From the NCBI RefSeq assembly GCF_001083785.1, contig NZ_LAVL01000031.1, positions 1 through 64,000 of the forward strand: DNA of 64,000 nt, given 5' to 3'. Position numbers and translations under genes: made by a program. Within the stretch, counting starts at the first letter, position 1. Each line of letters begins with the position of its first letter. A model generated the notes under the pieces. It was not told where the DNA came from. It made no database searches and worked only from the letters and a program-made list of their open reading frames with translations. Positions 48,810 to 55,950 of the stretch are shown here, one piece after another. This stretch comes from Nonomuraea sp. SBT364. GTDB lineage: Bacteria > Actinomycetota > Actinomycetes > Streptosporangiales > Streptosporangiaceae.

Positions 48810-49496
48810 ATGGGCTGGATGGCGAAGCGGAGACTGCGTACTGGCCCCACGGCGGCACTGCCCGCCAAGCCTGAGCGCGCCGAGCTGCTGAGGCTGGTGC
48901 GGCTGGCCGACCCGGGTGCGCGCGAGGACGGCGACGACATCGTGGCGGTGGACGTACGGGTGCACGCCCCGGTGGAGGCGGAGCCGGAGCTGGTCGGCGG
49001 GGAGCTGGAGCGGGTCTGGGCGTGCCGGGTGTCGGCGGAGGGCCCGCTGCCGTTCGACTACTTCGACCGGTTCCTGGCCGAGGGGCTGGCGTTCCGGCTG
49101 GGCGGGCTGGCGGTGTGCCGGGGCGAGGTGGACGATCCGGCCGACGACTCGCGGCCCGGCGGCCCGGCGGTGATCCTGCCGGCGAGGCCGGCGGCGGAGG
49201 AGCTGATCGACCTGCTGGAGGGCGAGGTCGAGCAGGAGGAGGAGTTCGTCTTCACGGCCGGCGGGGTGCGGGCGCTGGTGGTGCCGCAGAAGGGTCAGCC
49301 GCCCGCCGTGCAGGAGCTGCTGCCGTTCGCCACCGAGCTGACGGCGATCGAGTTGCGCGGTGACGACCAGCTGAAGCTCGGCTCGCTGGCGATGTCGCTG
49401 TCGGAGTCGCTGAACGGGCTGGTCGTGGACCGGTGGCGGTTCCGGATCGATCGGGCGGAGGAATTGCTACCCCCGGCGAGGGCAGAAACCGAGTGA
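48810..49496 (+). CDS. uncharacterised acidic protein
   Basis: A 228-residue soluble acidic protein (EGEVEQEEEFVFTAGGVRAL, VQELLPFATELTAIELRGDD). No signal peptide, membrane helix or named domain is seen. It follows the second sortase by 15 nt and may belong to the same transcript, but its role is unknown. Confidence 0.65.
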   Translation: MGWMAKRRLRTGPTAALPAKPERAELLRLVRLADPGAREDGDDIVAVDVRVHAPVEAEPELVGGELERVWACRVSAEGPLPFDYFDRFLAEGLAFRLGGLAVCRGEVDDPADDSRPGGPAVILPARPAAEELIDLLEGEVEQEEEFVFTAGGVRALVVPQKGQPPAVQELLPFATELTAIELRGDDQLKLGSLAMSLSESLNGLVVDRWRFRIDRAEELLPPARAETE

Positions 49497-49521
49497 CGTT
49501 CTGTTGTACCCTCTGCCTAAG

Positions 49522-49540
49522 AACCGAATATTGCTCGGTT
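49522..49540. promoter_or_regulatory. operator-like palindrome overlapping the thiolase promoter
   Basis: AACCGA-ATATTGC-TCGGTT: 6-bp perfect arms with a 7-bp spacer, 14 nt before the thiolase start. A -35-like TTGTAC at 49504-49509 and a -10-like AATATT inside the palindrome are spaced 17 bp. A TetR-type lipid-metabolism repressor could bind here. Confidence 0.55.
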
Positions 49541-49553
49541 TACAGGAGGCACT

Positions 49554-50699
49554 GTGGCAGAGGCGTACATCGTCGGGGCGGTCCGCACCCCGGTCGGCAA
49601 GAAGAAGGGCGGCCTGTCCACCGTCCACCCCACTGACCTGGCGGCGCACACGCTGAAGGCGCTGATCGACCGCACCGGCGTGGACCCGGCGGCGGTCGAG
49701 GACGTCATCATGGGATGCGTCATGCAGTTCGGCCCCCAGAGCATGGACATCGCGCGCAACGCCTGGCTGTCGGCGGGGCTGCCGGAGACCACGGCCGGTG
49801 TCACGATCGACCGGCAGTGCGGCTCGTCCCAGCAGTCGATCCACTTCGCGGCCCAGGGCGTCCTGTCGGGCACCCAGGATCTCGTCGTGGCGGCCGGCGT
49901 CGAGTCGATGAGCATCGTGCCGATGGGCTCGTCGATCACCGCCGCGCTGGAGAAGGGCATGCCGTTCCCGTTCGGCGACAAGTGGGTCGAGCGTTACGGC
50001 AAGCAGGAGATCTCGCAGTTCCGCGGCGCCGAGCTGATGTGCGAGAAGTGGGGGCTCAAGCGCGACGAGCTGGAGCGCTTCGCCTACGAGTCGCACCAGC
50101 GGGCCGCCAAGGCCATCGCCAACGGCTACTTCAAGGACCAGATCGCGCCGATCAACGGCGTCGAGGACGACGAGGGCCCGCGCCCCGACTCCACGCTGGA
50201 GAAGCTGGCCGGGCTGAAGACCCTCAAGGAGGGCGGCCAGATCACCGCCGCCACGTCGTCGCAGATCTCCGACGGCTCCGGCGCGCTGCTGATCGCCTCC
50301 GAGCAGGCCGTCAAGGACCACGGGCTCACCCCGCGCGCCCGCATCCACCAGCTCGCGCTGATGGGCGACGACCCGGTCTACATGCTGACCGCGCCCATTC
50401 CGGCCACGCGGAAGGCGCTGGCCAAGTCCGGGCTGTCGATCGGCGACATCGACGTGACGGAGATCAACGAGGCGTTCGCGCCGGTGCCGCTGGCCTGGAT
50501 CAAGGAGCTCGGCGCCGACCCGGCCAAGGTCAACCCGAACGGCGGCGCCATCGCCCTGGGCCACCCGCTGGGCGGCACGGGCGCGATCCTGATGACCAAG
50601 CTGCTGCACGAGCTGGAGCGCACCGGCGGCCGCTACGGCCTGCAGACGATGTGCGAGGGCGGCGGCCAGGCCAACGTCACCATCATCGAGCGGCTCTGA
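49554..50699 (+). CDS. acetyl-CoA C-acyltransferase (thiolase)
   Basis: The 381-residue thiolase starts at GTG 49554 with CAGGAGG upstream. The acylated Cys is in TIDRQCGSSQQSIHFAAQGV, the His in NPNGGAIALGHPLGGTGA and the second Cys in MCEGGGQANVTII. INEAFAPVPLAW and HPLGGTGA are conserved. It is of the FadA/steroid-thiolase branch used in beta-oxidation. Isolated by operator and terminator, it is probably monocistronic. Confidence 0.95.
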   Translation: MAEAYIVGAVRTPVGKKKGGLSTVHPTDLAAHTLKALIDRTGVDPAAVEDVIMGCVMQFGPQSMDIARNAWLSAGLPETTAGVTIDRQCGSSQQSIHFAAQGVLSGTQDLVVAAGVESMSIVPMGSSITAALEKGMPFPFGDKWVERYGKQEISQFRGAELMCEKWGLKRDELERFAYESHQRAAKAIANGYFKDQIAPINGVEDDEGPRPDSTLEKLAGLKTLKEGGQITAATSSQISDGSGALLIASEQAVKDHGLTPRARIHQLALMGDDPVYMLTAPIPATRKALAKSGLSIGDIDVTEINEAFAPVPLAWIKELGADPAKVNPNGGAIALGHPLGGTGAILMTKLLHELERTGGRYGLQTMCEGGGQANVTIIERL

Positions 50700-50710
50700 G
50701 GTGAACCAGG

Positions 50711-50736
50711 CGCCCCGGCCCGATCAGGCCGGGGCG
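50711..50736. terminator. bidirectional terminator between thiolase and the 70-residue gene
   Basis: CGCCCCGGCC-CGATCA-GGCCGGGGCG: a 10-bp perfect stem with a 6-nt loop. It overlaps the last codons and stop of the reverse gene and lies 12 nt after the thiolase stop. Confidence 0.85.
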
Positions 50737-50936
50737 GCCTCGTCGTAGTAGACGGTCATGAACGGCCACGAGTCGCCGTCGTCGTCCATGTCGTTGTGGA
50801 AGACGACGTCGCGGATCTCGATCGCGCCCATCTCCTCCAGGGTGCCGGCCAGCCGGCGCAGCAGCGTCGGCACGTCGCCCTGGTCCTCGCCCGCCGGGTT
50901 GTTCAGCGAGAAGTGCCGTGTCTGAAGCTCGGCCAT
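50724..50936 (-). CDS. small acidic protein of the WXG cluster
   Basis: A 70-residue acidic protein (LRRLAGTLEEMGAIEIRDVV, HNDMDDDGDSWPFMTVYYDE). Its ATG is directly adjacent to the stop of the 283-residue gene, so it is translationally coupled. It may be a chaperone or immunity-type partner of that protein. No named family is certain. Confidence 0.7.
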   Translation of the reverse strand: MAELQTRHFSLNNPAGEDQGDVPTLLRRLAGTLEEMGAIEIRDVVFHNDMDDDGDSWPFMTVYYDEAAPA

Positions 50937-51788
50937 CTACTTCTTTCTTCCCCTCTTCTGCTTGTTGCGGTCCCCGGAGAACTTCTCGGCCTGGCGCTCC
51001 TTGGCCTTGGCCCTGTTGAAGATGCTCCGGTCGTACGGCTGGCCGGAGTCCTTCGCGTTGACCGCCGCCTGCTCCTCGGGGCTCAGGTTGGCCTCGCTGT
51101 CACTGCGGCCACGTCCGCCTTTGCGGCCGCCGCCGCGCTGGAGGATGCCGGGGGAGCTGTCGAACAGGTTGCCCTGCGGCCGCAGCGGCATCCGGCCGGG
51201 CCCGGCCCCCGCCAGCGCCGTGCCGCCCGGACCGCCGGGGCGGCGCAGGTTGTCCAGGATACGGCGCATCGGATCGGTGACCCGGCGGGCCAGGCCGGGC
51301 GCCAGCACCCGGCCGGTGCCTTCGGCGGCCTCGCGGTAGATCTTCATGCCCGCCTTCCGGGTGGCGAGCAGTGACGCCGTCGCGGTGAAGCCGGCGAACG
51401 GGCCGCCGCTCAGCAGGGCCATCGCGAGCCGGACGGTGCCGACCGCGGCGACCGTGCCCACGGCGATCTTGGTGGCGGTCACCACCGTGGCCATGCCGTC
51501 CAGCGCGACGGGCGCCATCCTGGTCGCCGCCGCTGCCTGCGCGAGATGCCCGGAGCTGTTGCCGGTCTCCTGCCAGAGACTCTGCAGTTCGGTGGCCGAG
51601 CCACCCTGGTAGACGGCCGCCGAGCCCACCACCGCGGCGTCGGCCTCGGCGCCCGACTGGGCGGCGTGCGCCTGCACCACGCGGGCCGCGTCGGCGTCGA
51701 GGCGGACCTCGTCCTCGTCGATGTTGGGGAACGGCAGCCCGGCCAGCTCCAGGACGCCGTGCAGCTCGGGCGGCAGGACTATGCCCAT
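50937..51788 (-). CDS. WXG100/PPE-like effector-type protein with basic C-terminal tail
   Basis: A 283-residue protein. Its N-terminus GIVLPPELHGVLELAGLPFP resembles the start of actinomycete WXG-type toxin carriers. Residues 30-120 are helical with QSLWQETGNSS near a WXG position. A membrane-like hydrophobic stretch (VVTATKIAVGTVAAVGTVRL) and a Gly/Arg linker precede a short basic C-terminal segment (EANLSPEEQAAVNAKDSGQP, then DRSIFNRAKAKERQAEKF). The tail may be a small toxin-like module; that is not proven. It overlaps the upstream WXG gene by 10 nt. Confidence 0.7.
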   Translation of the reverse strand: MGIVLPPELHGVLELAGLPFPNIDEDEVRLDADAARVVQAHAAQSGAEADAAVVGSAAVYQGGSATELQSLWQETGNSSGHLAQAAAATRMAPVALDGMATVVTATKIAVGTVAAVGTVRLAMALLSGGPFAGFTATASLLATRKAGMKIYREAAEGTGRVLAPGLARRVTDPMRRILDNLRRPGGPGGTALAGAGPGRMPLRPQGNLFDSSPGILQRGGGRKGGRGRSDSEANLSPEEQAAVNAKDSGQPYDRSIFNRAKAKERQAEKFSGDRNKQKRGRKK

Positions 51789-52084
51789 GGGTCCAGCTCC
51801 GGCAGCGCGCTGGCCTGTTCGGCGGCCTCGACGTTGTCGGGCACCAGGGCCATGCCGTCACCCACGCCGCCGATCGTCCCCGACAGGGCGGGCACGGTGG
51901 TCAGCATGGTGTGGCGGCACTCCACCCAGGCTTTCTCGAACTCGCCGAACAGCCCGTTGTCGCCCCATCCACCGGTCCTGGCGCGCAGCCGCTCCACCGC
52001 GGCCTCGTACTCTTCCCCGTGGACGCGCACCCGGGTCGCCTGCTGCCGCAGCGAACCCTTCGCGATATCCATCCCCGTAGTCAT
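51779..52084 (-). CDS. WXG100-like small helical protein
   Basis: A 101-residue helical protein with a GGWGDNGLFGEFEKAWVECR hairpin region close to the WXG turn and no signal peptide. Such proteins are partners or substrates of type VII-like export. The start at 52084 lacks a clear ribosome-binding site; an in-frame ATG at 52072 is an alternative. No EccC ATPase is in the window. Confidence 0.75.
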   Translation of the reverse strand: MTTGMDIAKGSLRQQATRVRVHGEEYEAAVERLRARTGGWGDNGLFGEFEKAWVECRHTMLTTVPALSGTIGGVGDGMALVPDNVEAAEQASALPELDPWA

Positions 52085-52143
52085 GAAGCCGACATTAGCG
52101 GTTCATTTGTGACGGATGTAGCCAGTGTGAGTAATGTCGCCAG

Positions 52144-52524
52144 TCAGTCAAGAAGGCTCCCGAGCCGTTCACGTACGGCGACCGGATCGAGGGCGCGGCC
52201 GGGAAAGGCCTGCTCGAACGCGGACCGCAGCAGGTCGTCCGCCTGTCGTTGCGCGTCCTGCCGGGCCTGGCGCACGGCCAGCAGGATTTCCTCGGCGAGC
52301 GCCTGACTGCCGTCGCGTACCGCGCGCGCGTCGAGCGTGACCTTCAGCACCCGCCCGTCGGCCGCCGCCGTGGCGCGTACCCGGTCGCCGCCCGCGCCGA
52401 CGATCTCGCCGAGCCGTTCCTCGCCCTCGGCCAGCAGTTCCTGGACCCGTGCGTCCTGCTCGTCGATCCGGTCCACATCCTGGGGACGGATGTCGCCGGG
52501 GTTGAGGTCGAACCCGAACATCAC
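52144..52524 (-). CDS. YbaB/EbfC-family DNA-binding protein 1
   Basis: The 126-residue protein has the YbaB fold pattern: helix DEQDARVQELLAEGEERLGE, then beta strands RVRATAAADGRVLKVTLDAR and a long C-terminal helix (LLAVRQARQDAQRQADDLLR). In actinomycetes such paralogs are found beside WXG100 genes and may bind DNA or act in complexes. Its start overlaps the stop of the second YbaB gene by 4 nt. Confidence 0.85.
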   Translation of the reverse strand: MMFGFDLNPGDIRPQDVDRIDEQDARVQELLAEGEERLGEIVGAGGDRVRATAAADGRVLKVTLDARAVRDGSQALAEEILLAVRQARQDAQRQADDLLRSAFEQAFPGRALDPVAVRERLGSLLD

Positions 52525-52916
52525 AGTTCCCCCGCATACAGCTCGCGGGCCGCCGACTCCACCCGATCGCGGACGAACCGCTCGTCCAGCGGCTCGGGCA
52601 GCGCCCCTGCCACGCCGGCGGCGTCGGCCAGGATGTCGCCGGTGCGCCGCGCGGCGTCATCCTGCGCCGCCTGGATCGCGGCGGTCACCTCGGCGCCCAG
52701 CCTGGCCACGTCGAGCCGCAGGGCGCGCGGGTTGAGCTCGACGCTGGTCAGCGCGCCGCGCCCGTCGGCCACGGCCTTGATCATGCCCTGGGCCGCCTCG
52801 CCGGTGCCCTCGACGGCGGCGATCTGCCGCTGGGCCTCGCGCAGGTGCCGCATCGCCGTCCGCGTCTGCTCGGCGACCTGGTCCAGATACAGGCGATCCT
52901 CAGTGGGGTTTGGCAT
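52521..52916 (-). CDS. YbaB/EbfC-family DNA-binding protein 2
   Basis: A 131-residue paralog of the gene at 52144 with the same helix-beta-helix build (EQTRTAMRHLREAQRQIAAV, VADGRGALTSVELNPRALRL, AAIQAAQDDAARRTGDILAD). ATG 52916. It is the first gene of a reverse-strand unit: YbaB2, YbaB1, WXG, WXG/PPE-like carrier and the 70-residue protein. Confidence 0.85.
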   Translation of the reverse strand: MPNPTEDRLYLDQVAEQTRTAMRHLREAQRQIAAVEGTGEAAQGMIKAVADGRGALTSVELNPRALRLDVARLGAEVTAAIQAAQDDAARRTGDILADAAGVAGALPEPLDERFVRDRVESAARELYAGEL

Positions 52917-52966
52917 ATGATCATCCCCTTTGTCCGGCTGATGAGTGCTCAACATCTTGACATGCC

Positions 52967-53000
52967 GACGCCCCGCCCCTCGGTCGAGGGGCGGGGCGTC
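52967..53000. terminator. strong hairpin between the 39-residue gene and the YbaB unit
   Basis: GACGCCCCGCCCCTC-GGTC-GAGGGGCGGGGCGTC: a perfect 15-bp stem. It lies 8 nt after the stop of the 39-residue reverse gene and 50 nt before the YbaB2 start, so it should end the small transcript. Confidence 0.9.
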
Positions 53001-53008
53001 ATGGATTT

Positions 53009-53128
53009 CTAGCGGCCCTTGGACGGGATGCGCCGCGGCGGCGCGATCGGCCGCTGCGGCAGCTTCGGCATCGGCCGGGGCTGCGGATGACCTGGGACGT
53101 TCTTCTTGCCAGAGGAACGAACGCGCAT
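53009..53128 (-). CDS. very small basic, proline-rich protein (39 residues)
   Basis: ATG 53128 with AAAGGAGCC 6-7 nt upstream, stop TAG at 53011-53009. The peptide is very basic and Pro-rich (KKNVPGHPQPRPMPKLPQRP, then IAPPRRIPSKGR), without a signal peptide. The good translation signal and an own terminator argue for a real gene. It could bind nucleic acid or a surface by charge; nothing more can be said. Confidence 0.5.
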   Translation of the reverse strand: MRVRSSGKKNVPGHPQPRPMPKLPQRPIAPPRRIPSKGR

Positions 53129-53309
53129 GAGATGGCTCCTTTACGTGATGGCGACGCGGCCGAAGCCGGTTCGCGAGCTCAGCTGCCGCGTCTGCGTGGG
53201 CGGATGGGCTGAGTGGCCGGGGCCGGGCGGCCCGGGCGCTGTCACAGGTAAAGGCGCATGTCCCCAAGGTAGAAGCCGCAGCGGCGGGGACGCAACCGAT
53301 TATCTCCGC

Positions 53310-53328
53310 ACTTTCCATGACGGAAAGT
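53310..53328. promoter_or_regulatory. operator palindrome 1 of the membrane-protein/winged-helix operon
   Basis: ACTTTCC-ATGAC-GGAAAGT: 7-bp perfect arms around a 5-bp spacer. The second copy lies 28 bp downstream, centre to centre. Both are AT-rich against the background. Confidence 0.85.
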
Positions 53329-53337
53329 ATGTGGTTG

Positions 53338-53356
53338 ACTTTCCATCATGGAAAGT
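53338..53356. promoter_or_regulatory. operator palindrome 2, containing the start codon
   Basis: ACTTTCC-ATCAT-GGAAAGT has the same 7-bp arms as the copy at 53310. The start ATG at 53348 lies inside it, so a bound dimer would block transcription. The winged-helix protein encoded two genes in (53772) is the likely ligand-free repressor. Confidence 0.85.
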
Positions 53357-53791
53357 GACTCCGCTCGCATCGCCCTGGAAGGCGTCGCCGAGGTCCGCGC
53401 CCGCGTGGCCGACCGGATCGTCAGCCCGTGGTGGTATCACTACGGGTTCGCCGCCGCCATCCTGCTCGCCTACGTCTCGATCAGCTTCAGGTTCGCCTCG
53501 TACGGAGTCCCGTTCCTGACCATCGCCGCCGTCGGGCTCACGGTGGCGCTCAAGCGCACGACCGGGATCGAGCCGCGTGCCCCGCGCGCCACCCGCGCGG
53601 TCGTGGCCTGGAGCCTCGTGGCGCTGGCGCTGACAGTGGTGGCGATGGCGCTGGAGTGGGGCGGCGGCGTGAAGGGCGCGGTCGCGGTGGCGGGAGTGGC
53701 CGTGGCCGCGATCGCCGTGGTCGCTGGTCACCGAACCGACCGGGCGCTGCGCCGCGAGCTGCGGGACGGTCATGACCCCGCCGGCCTTTGA
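53348..53791 (+). CDS. four-helix membrane protein co-transcribed with its regulator
   Basis: A 147-residue membrane protein with about four helices (YGFAAAILLAYVSISF, GVPFLTIAAVGLTVAL, AVVAWSLVALALTVVAMALE, AVAVAGVAVAAIAVVAG). No named family. The start overlaps operator copy 2 and no ribosome-binding site is visible, so this message may be leaderless. The gene overlaps the following winged-helix gene by 20 nt. Confidence 0.8.
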   Translation: MESDSARIALEGVAEVRARVADRIVSPWWYHYGFAAAILLAYVSISFRFASYGVPFLTIAAVGLTVALKRTTGIEPRAPRATRAVVAWSLVALALTVVAMALEWGGGVKGAVAVAGVAVAAIAVVAGHRTDRALRRELRDGHDPAGL

Positions 53792-54062
53792 CGAGACCAT
53801 CCACGCGCCGATCCGGCTGCAGATCTGCGCGATGCTCGCCGCCGTGGAGTCGGCCGAGTTCTCCGTCGTCCGCGACAGTCTCGGCATCAGCGACTCCGTG
53901 CTGAGCAAGCATGCCAAGGTGCTCCAGACGGCCGGTTACCTCCATCTGGCCAAGGCGCACCGCACCACCTGGCTCTCCCTGACGGCACCCGGCCGCGCCG
54001 CCTTGGCCGGTCACCTGGCCGAGCTGCGCCGCATCGCCGCCCAGGCCGGGCTGCAGGGCTGA
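53772..54062 (+). CDS. winged-helix (MarR/ArsR-like) transcriptional regulator
   Basis: A 96-residue protein consisting only of a winged helix: IHAPIRLQICAMLAAVESAE, SVVRDSLGISDSVLSKHAKV (recognition helix), LQTAGYLHLAKAHRTTWLSL (wing) and TAPGRAALAGHLAELRRI. This is the short DNA-binding form seen beside small membrane proteins. It probably represses its own operon through the two palindromes at 53310 and 53338. Confidence 0.88.
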   Translation: MTPPAFDETIHAPIRLQICAMLAAVESAEFSVVRDSLGISDSVLSKHAKVLQTAGYLHLAKAHRTTWLSLTAPGRAALAGHLAELRRIAAQAGLQG

Positions 54063-54088
54063 CGGACGAGCGGCGCAGCGGCTCTGGC

Positions 54089-54553
54089 TCACCCGGGCGT
54101 GGGCAGGCGGGCGGGCACGGCGTTGCGCACCTGCTGGAAGATGACCGAGGTGCGGAAGCCGGCGATCTCGCGGCGCTTGCTGAGGCGGTCCAGCAGGAAG
54201 GCGTGCAGGTGGTCGAGGTCCTGCACGGCCACGTGCAGCAGGAAGTCGTCGCCGCCCGCCAGCACGAACACGCTGAGCACCTCCGGCAGCTCGGTGGCCG
54301 ACTGCACGAAGCTGTCGATGACCGCGCGGCTGAGCGGCCGCACCTGGACGGACACCATGGCCTGCACCCCCCGGTTGAGCGCCGCCGGGTCGATGTCGGC
54401 GTGGTAGCCCCGGATCACGCCGCGCCGGGTGAGGGCCCGTACCCGCTCCAGGCAGGTCGACGGGGCCACGCCGAGCTGACGGGCGAGCTCGCGGTTGGAC
54501 TGCCGCGCATCCGTTTGGAGCAGGCGGACGATCGCCGAATCAAGTTCATCCAT
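54089..54553 (-). CDS. Lrp/AsnC-family transcriptional regulator
   Basis: The 154-residue protein from ATG 54553 has an N-terminal HTH (DELDSAIVRLLQTDARQSNR, LGVAPSTCLERVRALTRRGV) and a RAM/ligand domain (VQAMVSVQVRP, then VFVLAGGDDFLLHVAVQDLD). Such regulators sense amino acids. It is divergent from the amino acid permease at 54634, its most likely target. Confidence 0.92.
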   Translation of the reverse strand: MDELDSAIVRLLQTDARQSNRELARQLGVAPSTCLERVRALTRRGVIRGYHADIDPAALNRGVQAMVSVQVRPLSRAVIDSFVQSATELPEVLSVFVLAGGDDFLLHVAVQDLDHLHAFLLDRLSKRREIAGFRTSVIFQQVRNAVPARLPTPG

Positions 54554-54633
54554 GCGGGCATTCTGCCCGGAGGATCGGCCATACGTTCGGCTGAGCGGCA
54601 TCAGCGCCGAGCGGATGAGTACTTTCGGGTGCT

Positions 54634-55866
54634 ATGGCAGAACGTACGACAGGGCTGGGAGTCGGGCAGGGGACGGCGTTGCTCGTGGGAGCGGTGCTCG
54701 GGCCGGGGATGCTGGCGCTGCCGCAGCTCGCGGCGGCGGCCGCGGGGCCGGCGTCGGTGCTGGCGTGGGCGGCGCTGCTCACGCTGAGCGTGCCGGTGGC
54801 GCTGACGTTCGCGGCGCTGGGCAGCCGCCACCCCGGCGGCGGGGGAGTGGCCGCCTTCACCGGGCTGGCGTTCGGCAGGCGGGCGGCGGCGGTGGCCGGC
54901 TGGTGGTTCTTCGGGTCGGTCCCGCTCGGGATCGTCGCGGGGGCGCTGGTCGGGGCCAAGTACGTCGCCGCCTCCTTCGGCGTGCCGCCGCTGCTCGCCG
55001 CCGCGGTCCTGCTCGGCGGGGCGTTCCTGGTCAACGCCGCCGGGCTGCGAACCTCCGGGCGACTGCAGGTGGCGCTGGTCAGCCTGCTCGTCGCGCTGCT
55101 CGCCGTCGCCGTGCTCACCGCCGCGCCGCACGCCGGGACGTCAGGATTCACCCCCTTCGCGCCGTACGGTGCCGCGGGGGTGGTGAGCGCGGCCGGGGTG
55201 CTGATGTTCGCGTTCGTCGGGTGGGAGGCGGCCAGTCATCTGTCGGCCGAGTTCGCCGCGAGAGGCGGCCTGCTCCGGGCCACGGTGGTGACGCTGGCCG
55301 TGATCAGCGTGCTCTACCTGAGCGTCAGCCTGACCACGATCGGCGTGCTCGGGCCGGCCGCGGCGACGACGGCGGCGCCGCTGACCGCGCTGCTGGAGAC
55401 CGGCATCGGCGCGGCGGCCCGGCCGCTCACCGGCGTGCTCGCGGTCCTGCTCACCTTCGGTGCGATCAACGCCTACATCGCCGGGGCCGCCCGCCTCGGT
55501 GCGGCCCTGGCCAGGGACGGCGCGCTGCCCGGCTGGTTCGCCGAGGGCGACGGGCCGGGCCGCACGCCGCTGCGCAGCCTCGCGCTGCTCGCCGCGATCA
55601 CCGCGCCGGTGCTGGTGTGGGCCGTGGACCTGGACACGCTCATGCGGGCCACGTCGGCGTGCCTGGCCGCCGTCACGTTCGCCGGGGTGTCGGCCGCCGT
55701 CCGGGTGCTGCCCGCGGGCCGGCACCGCGCGACCGCGCTGGTGGCGAGCGTGCTGTCGCTGCTCGCGCTGGCCGCCTGCGGGGCCTACCTGCTGGTGCCC
55801 GCCGTGCTGGCCGGGGTGGCCGTGGTCGCGCTGAAGGCGGGGGAGCGGCGGCCACTGCCACGGTGA
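54634..55866 (+). CDS. APC-superfamily amino acid permease
   Basis: The 410-residue membrane protein has about eleven or twelve helices. It begins with TGLGVGQGTALLVGAVLGPG, the unwound first-helix G-rich pattern of APC transporters that binds the amino-acid backbone, then GRRAAAVAGWWFFGSVPLGI and AFVGWEAASHLSAEFAARGG. Probably amino acid uptake or exchange; the divergent Lrp-family gene suggests amino-acid-dependent control. Confidence 0.9.
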   Translation: MAERTTGLGVGQGTALLVGAVLGPGMLALPQLAAAAAGPASVLAWAALLTLSVPVALTFAALGSRHPGGGGVAAFTGLAFGRRAAAVAGWWFFGSVPLGIVAGALVGAKYVAASFGVPPLLAAAVLLGGAFLVNAAGLRTSGRLQVALVSLLVALLAVAVLTAAPHAGTSGFTPFAPYGAAGVVSAAGVLMFAFVGWEAASHLSAEFAARGGLLRATVVTLAVISVLYLSVSLTTIGVLGPAAATTAAPLTALLETGIGAAARPLTGVLAVLLTFGAINAYIAGAARLGAALARDGALPGWFAEGDGPGRTPLRSLALLAAITAPVLVWAVDLDTLMRATSACLAAVTFAGVSAAVRVLPAGRHRATALVASVLSLLALAACGAYLLVPAVLAGVAVVALKAGERRPLPR

Positions 55867-55950
55867 AATCTCGTCCACAGGAGCGCAAAGCGCCACCGCC
55901 GGGGCAGTACACACCATCGCACGACAGGCGTAGCGTCGGCGGGAGGTGCC

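Noticed and set aside
50724-52084. A complete type VII (ESX) secretion locus
   Set aside because: No EccC-type ATPase, EccB, EccD or mycosin gene is found in the window; only WXG-type and YbaB genes are present.
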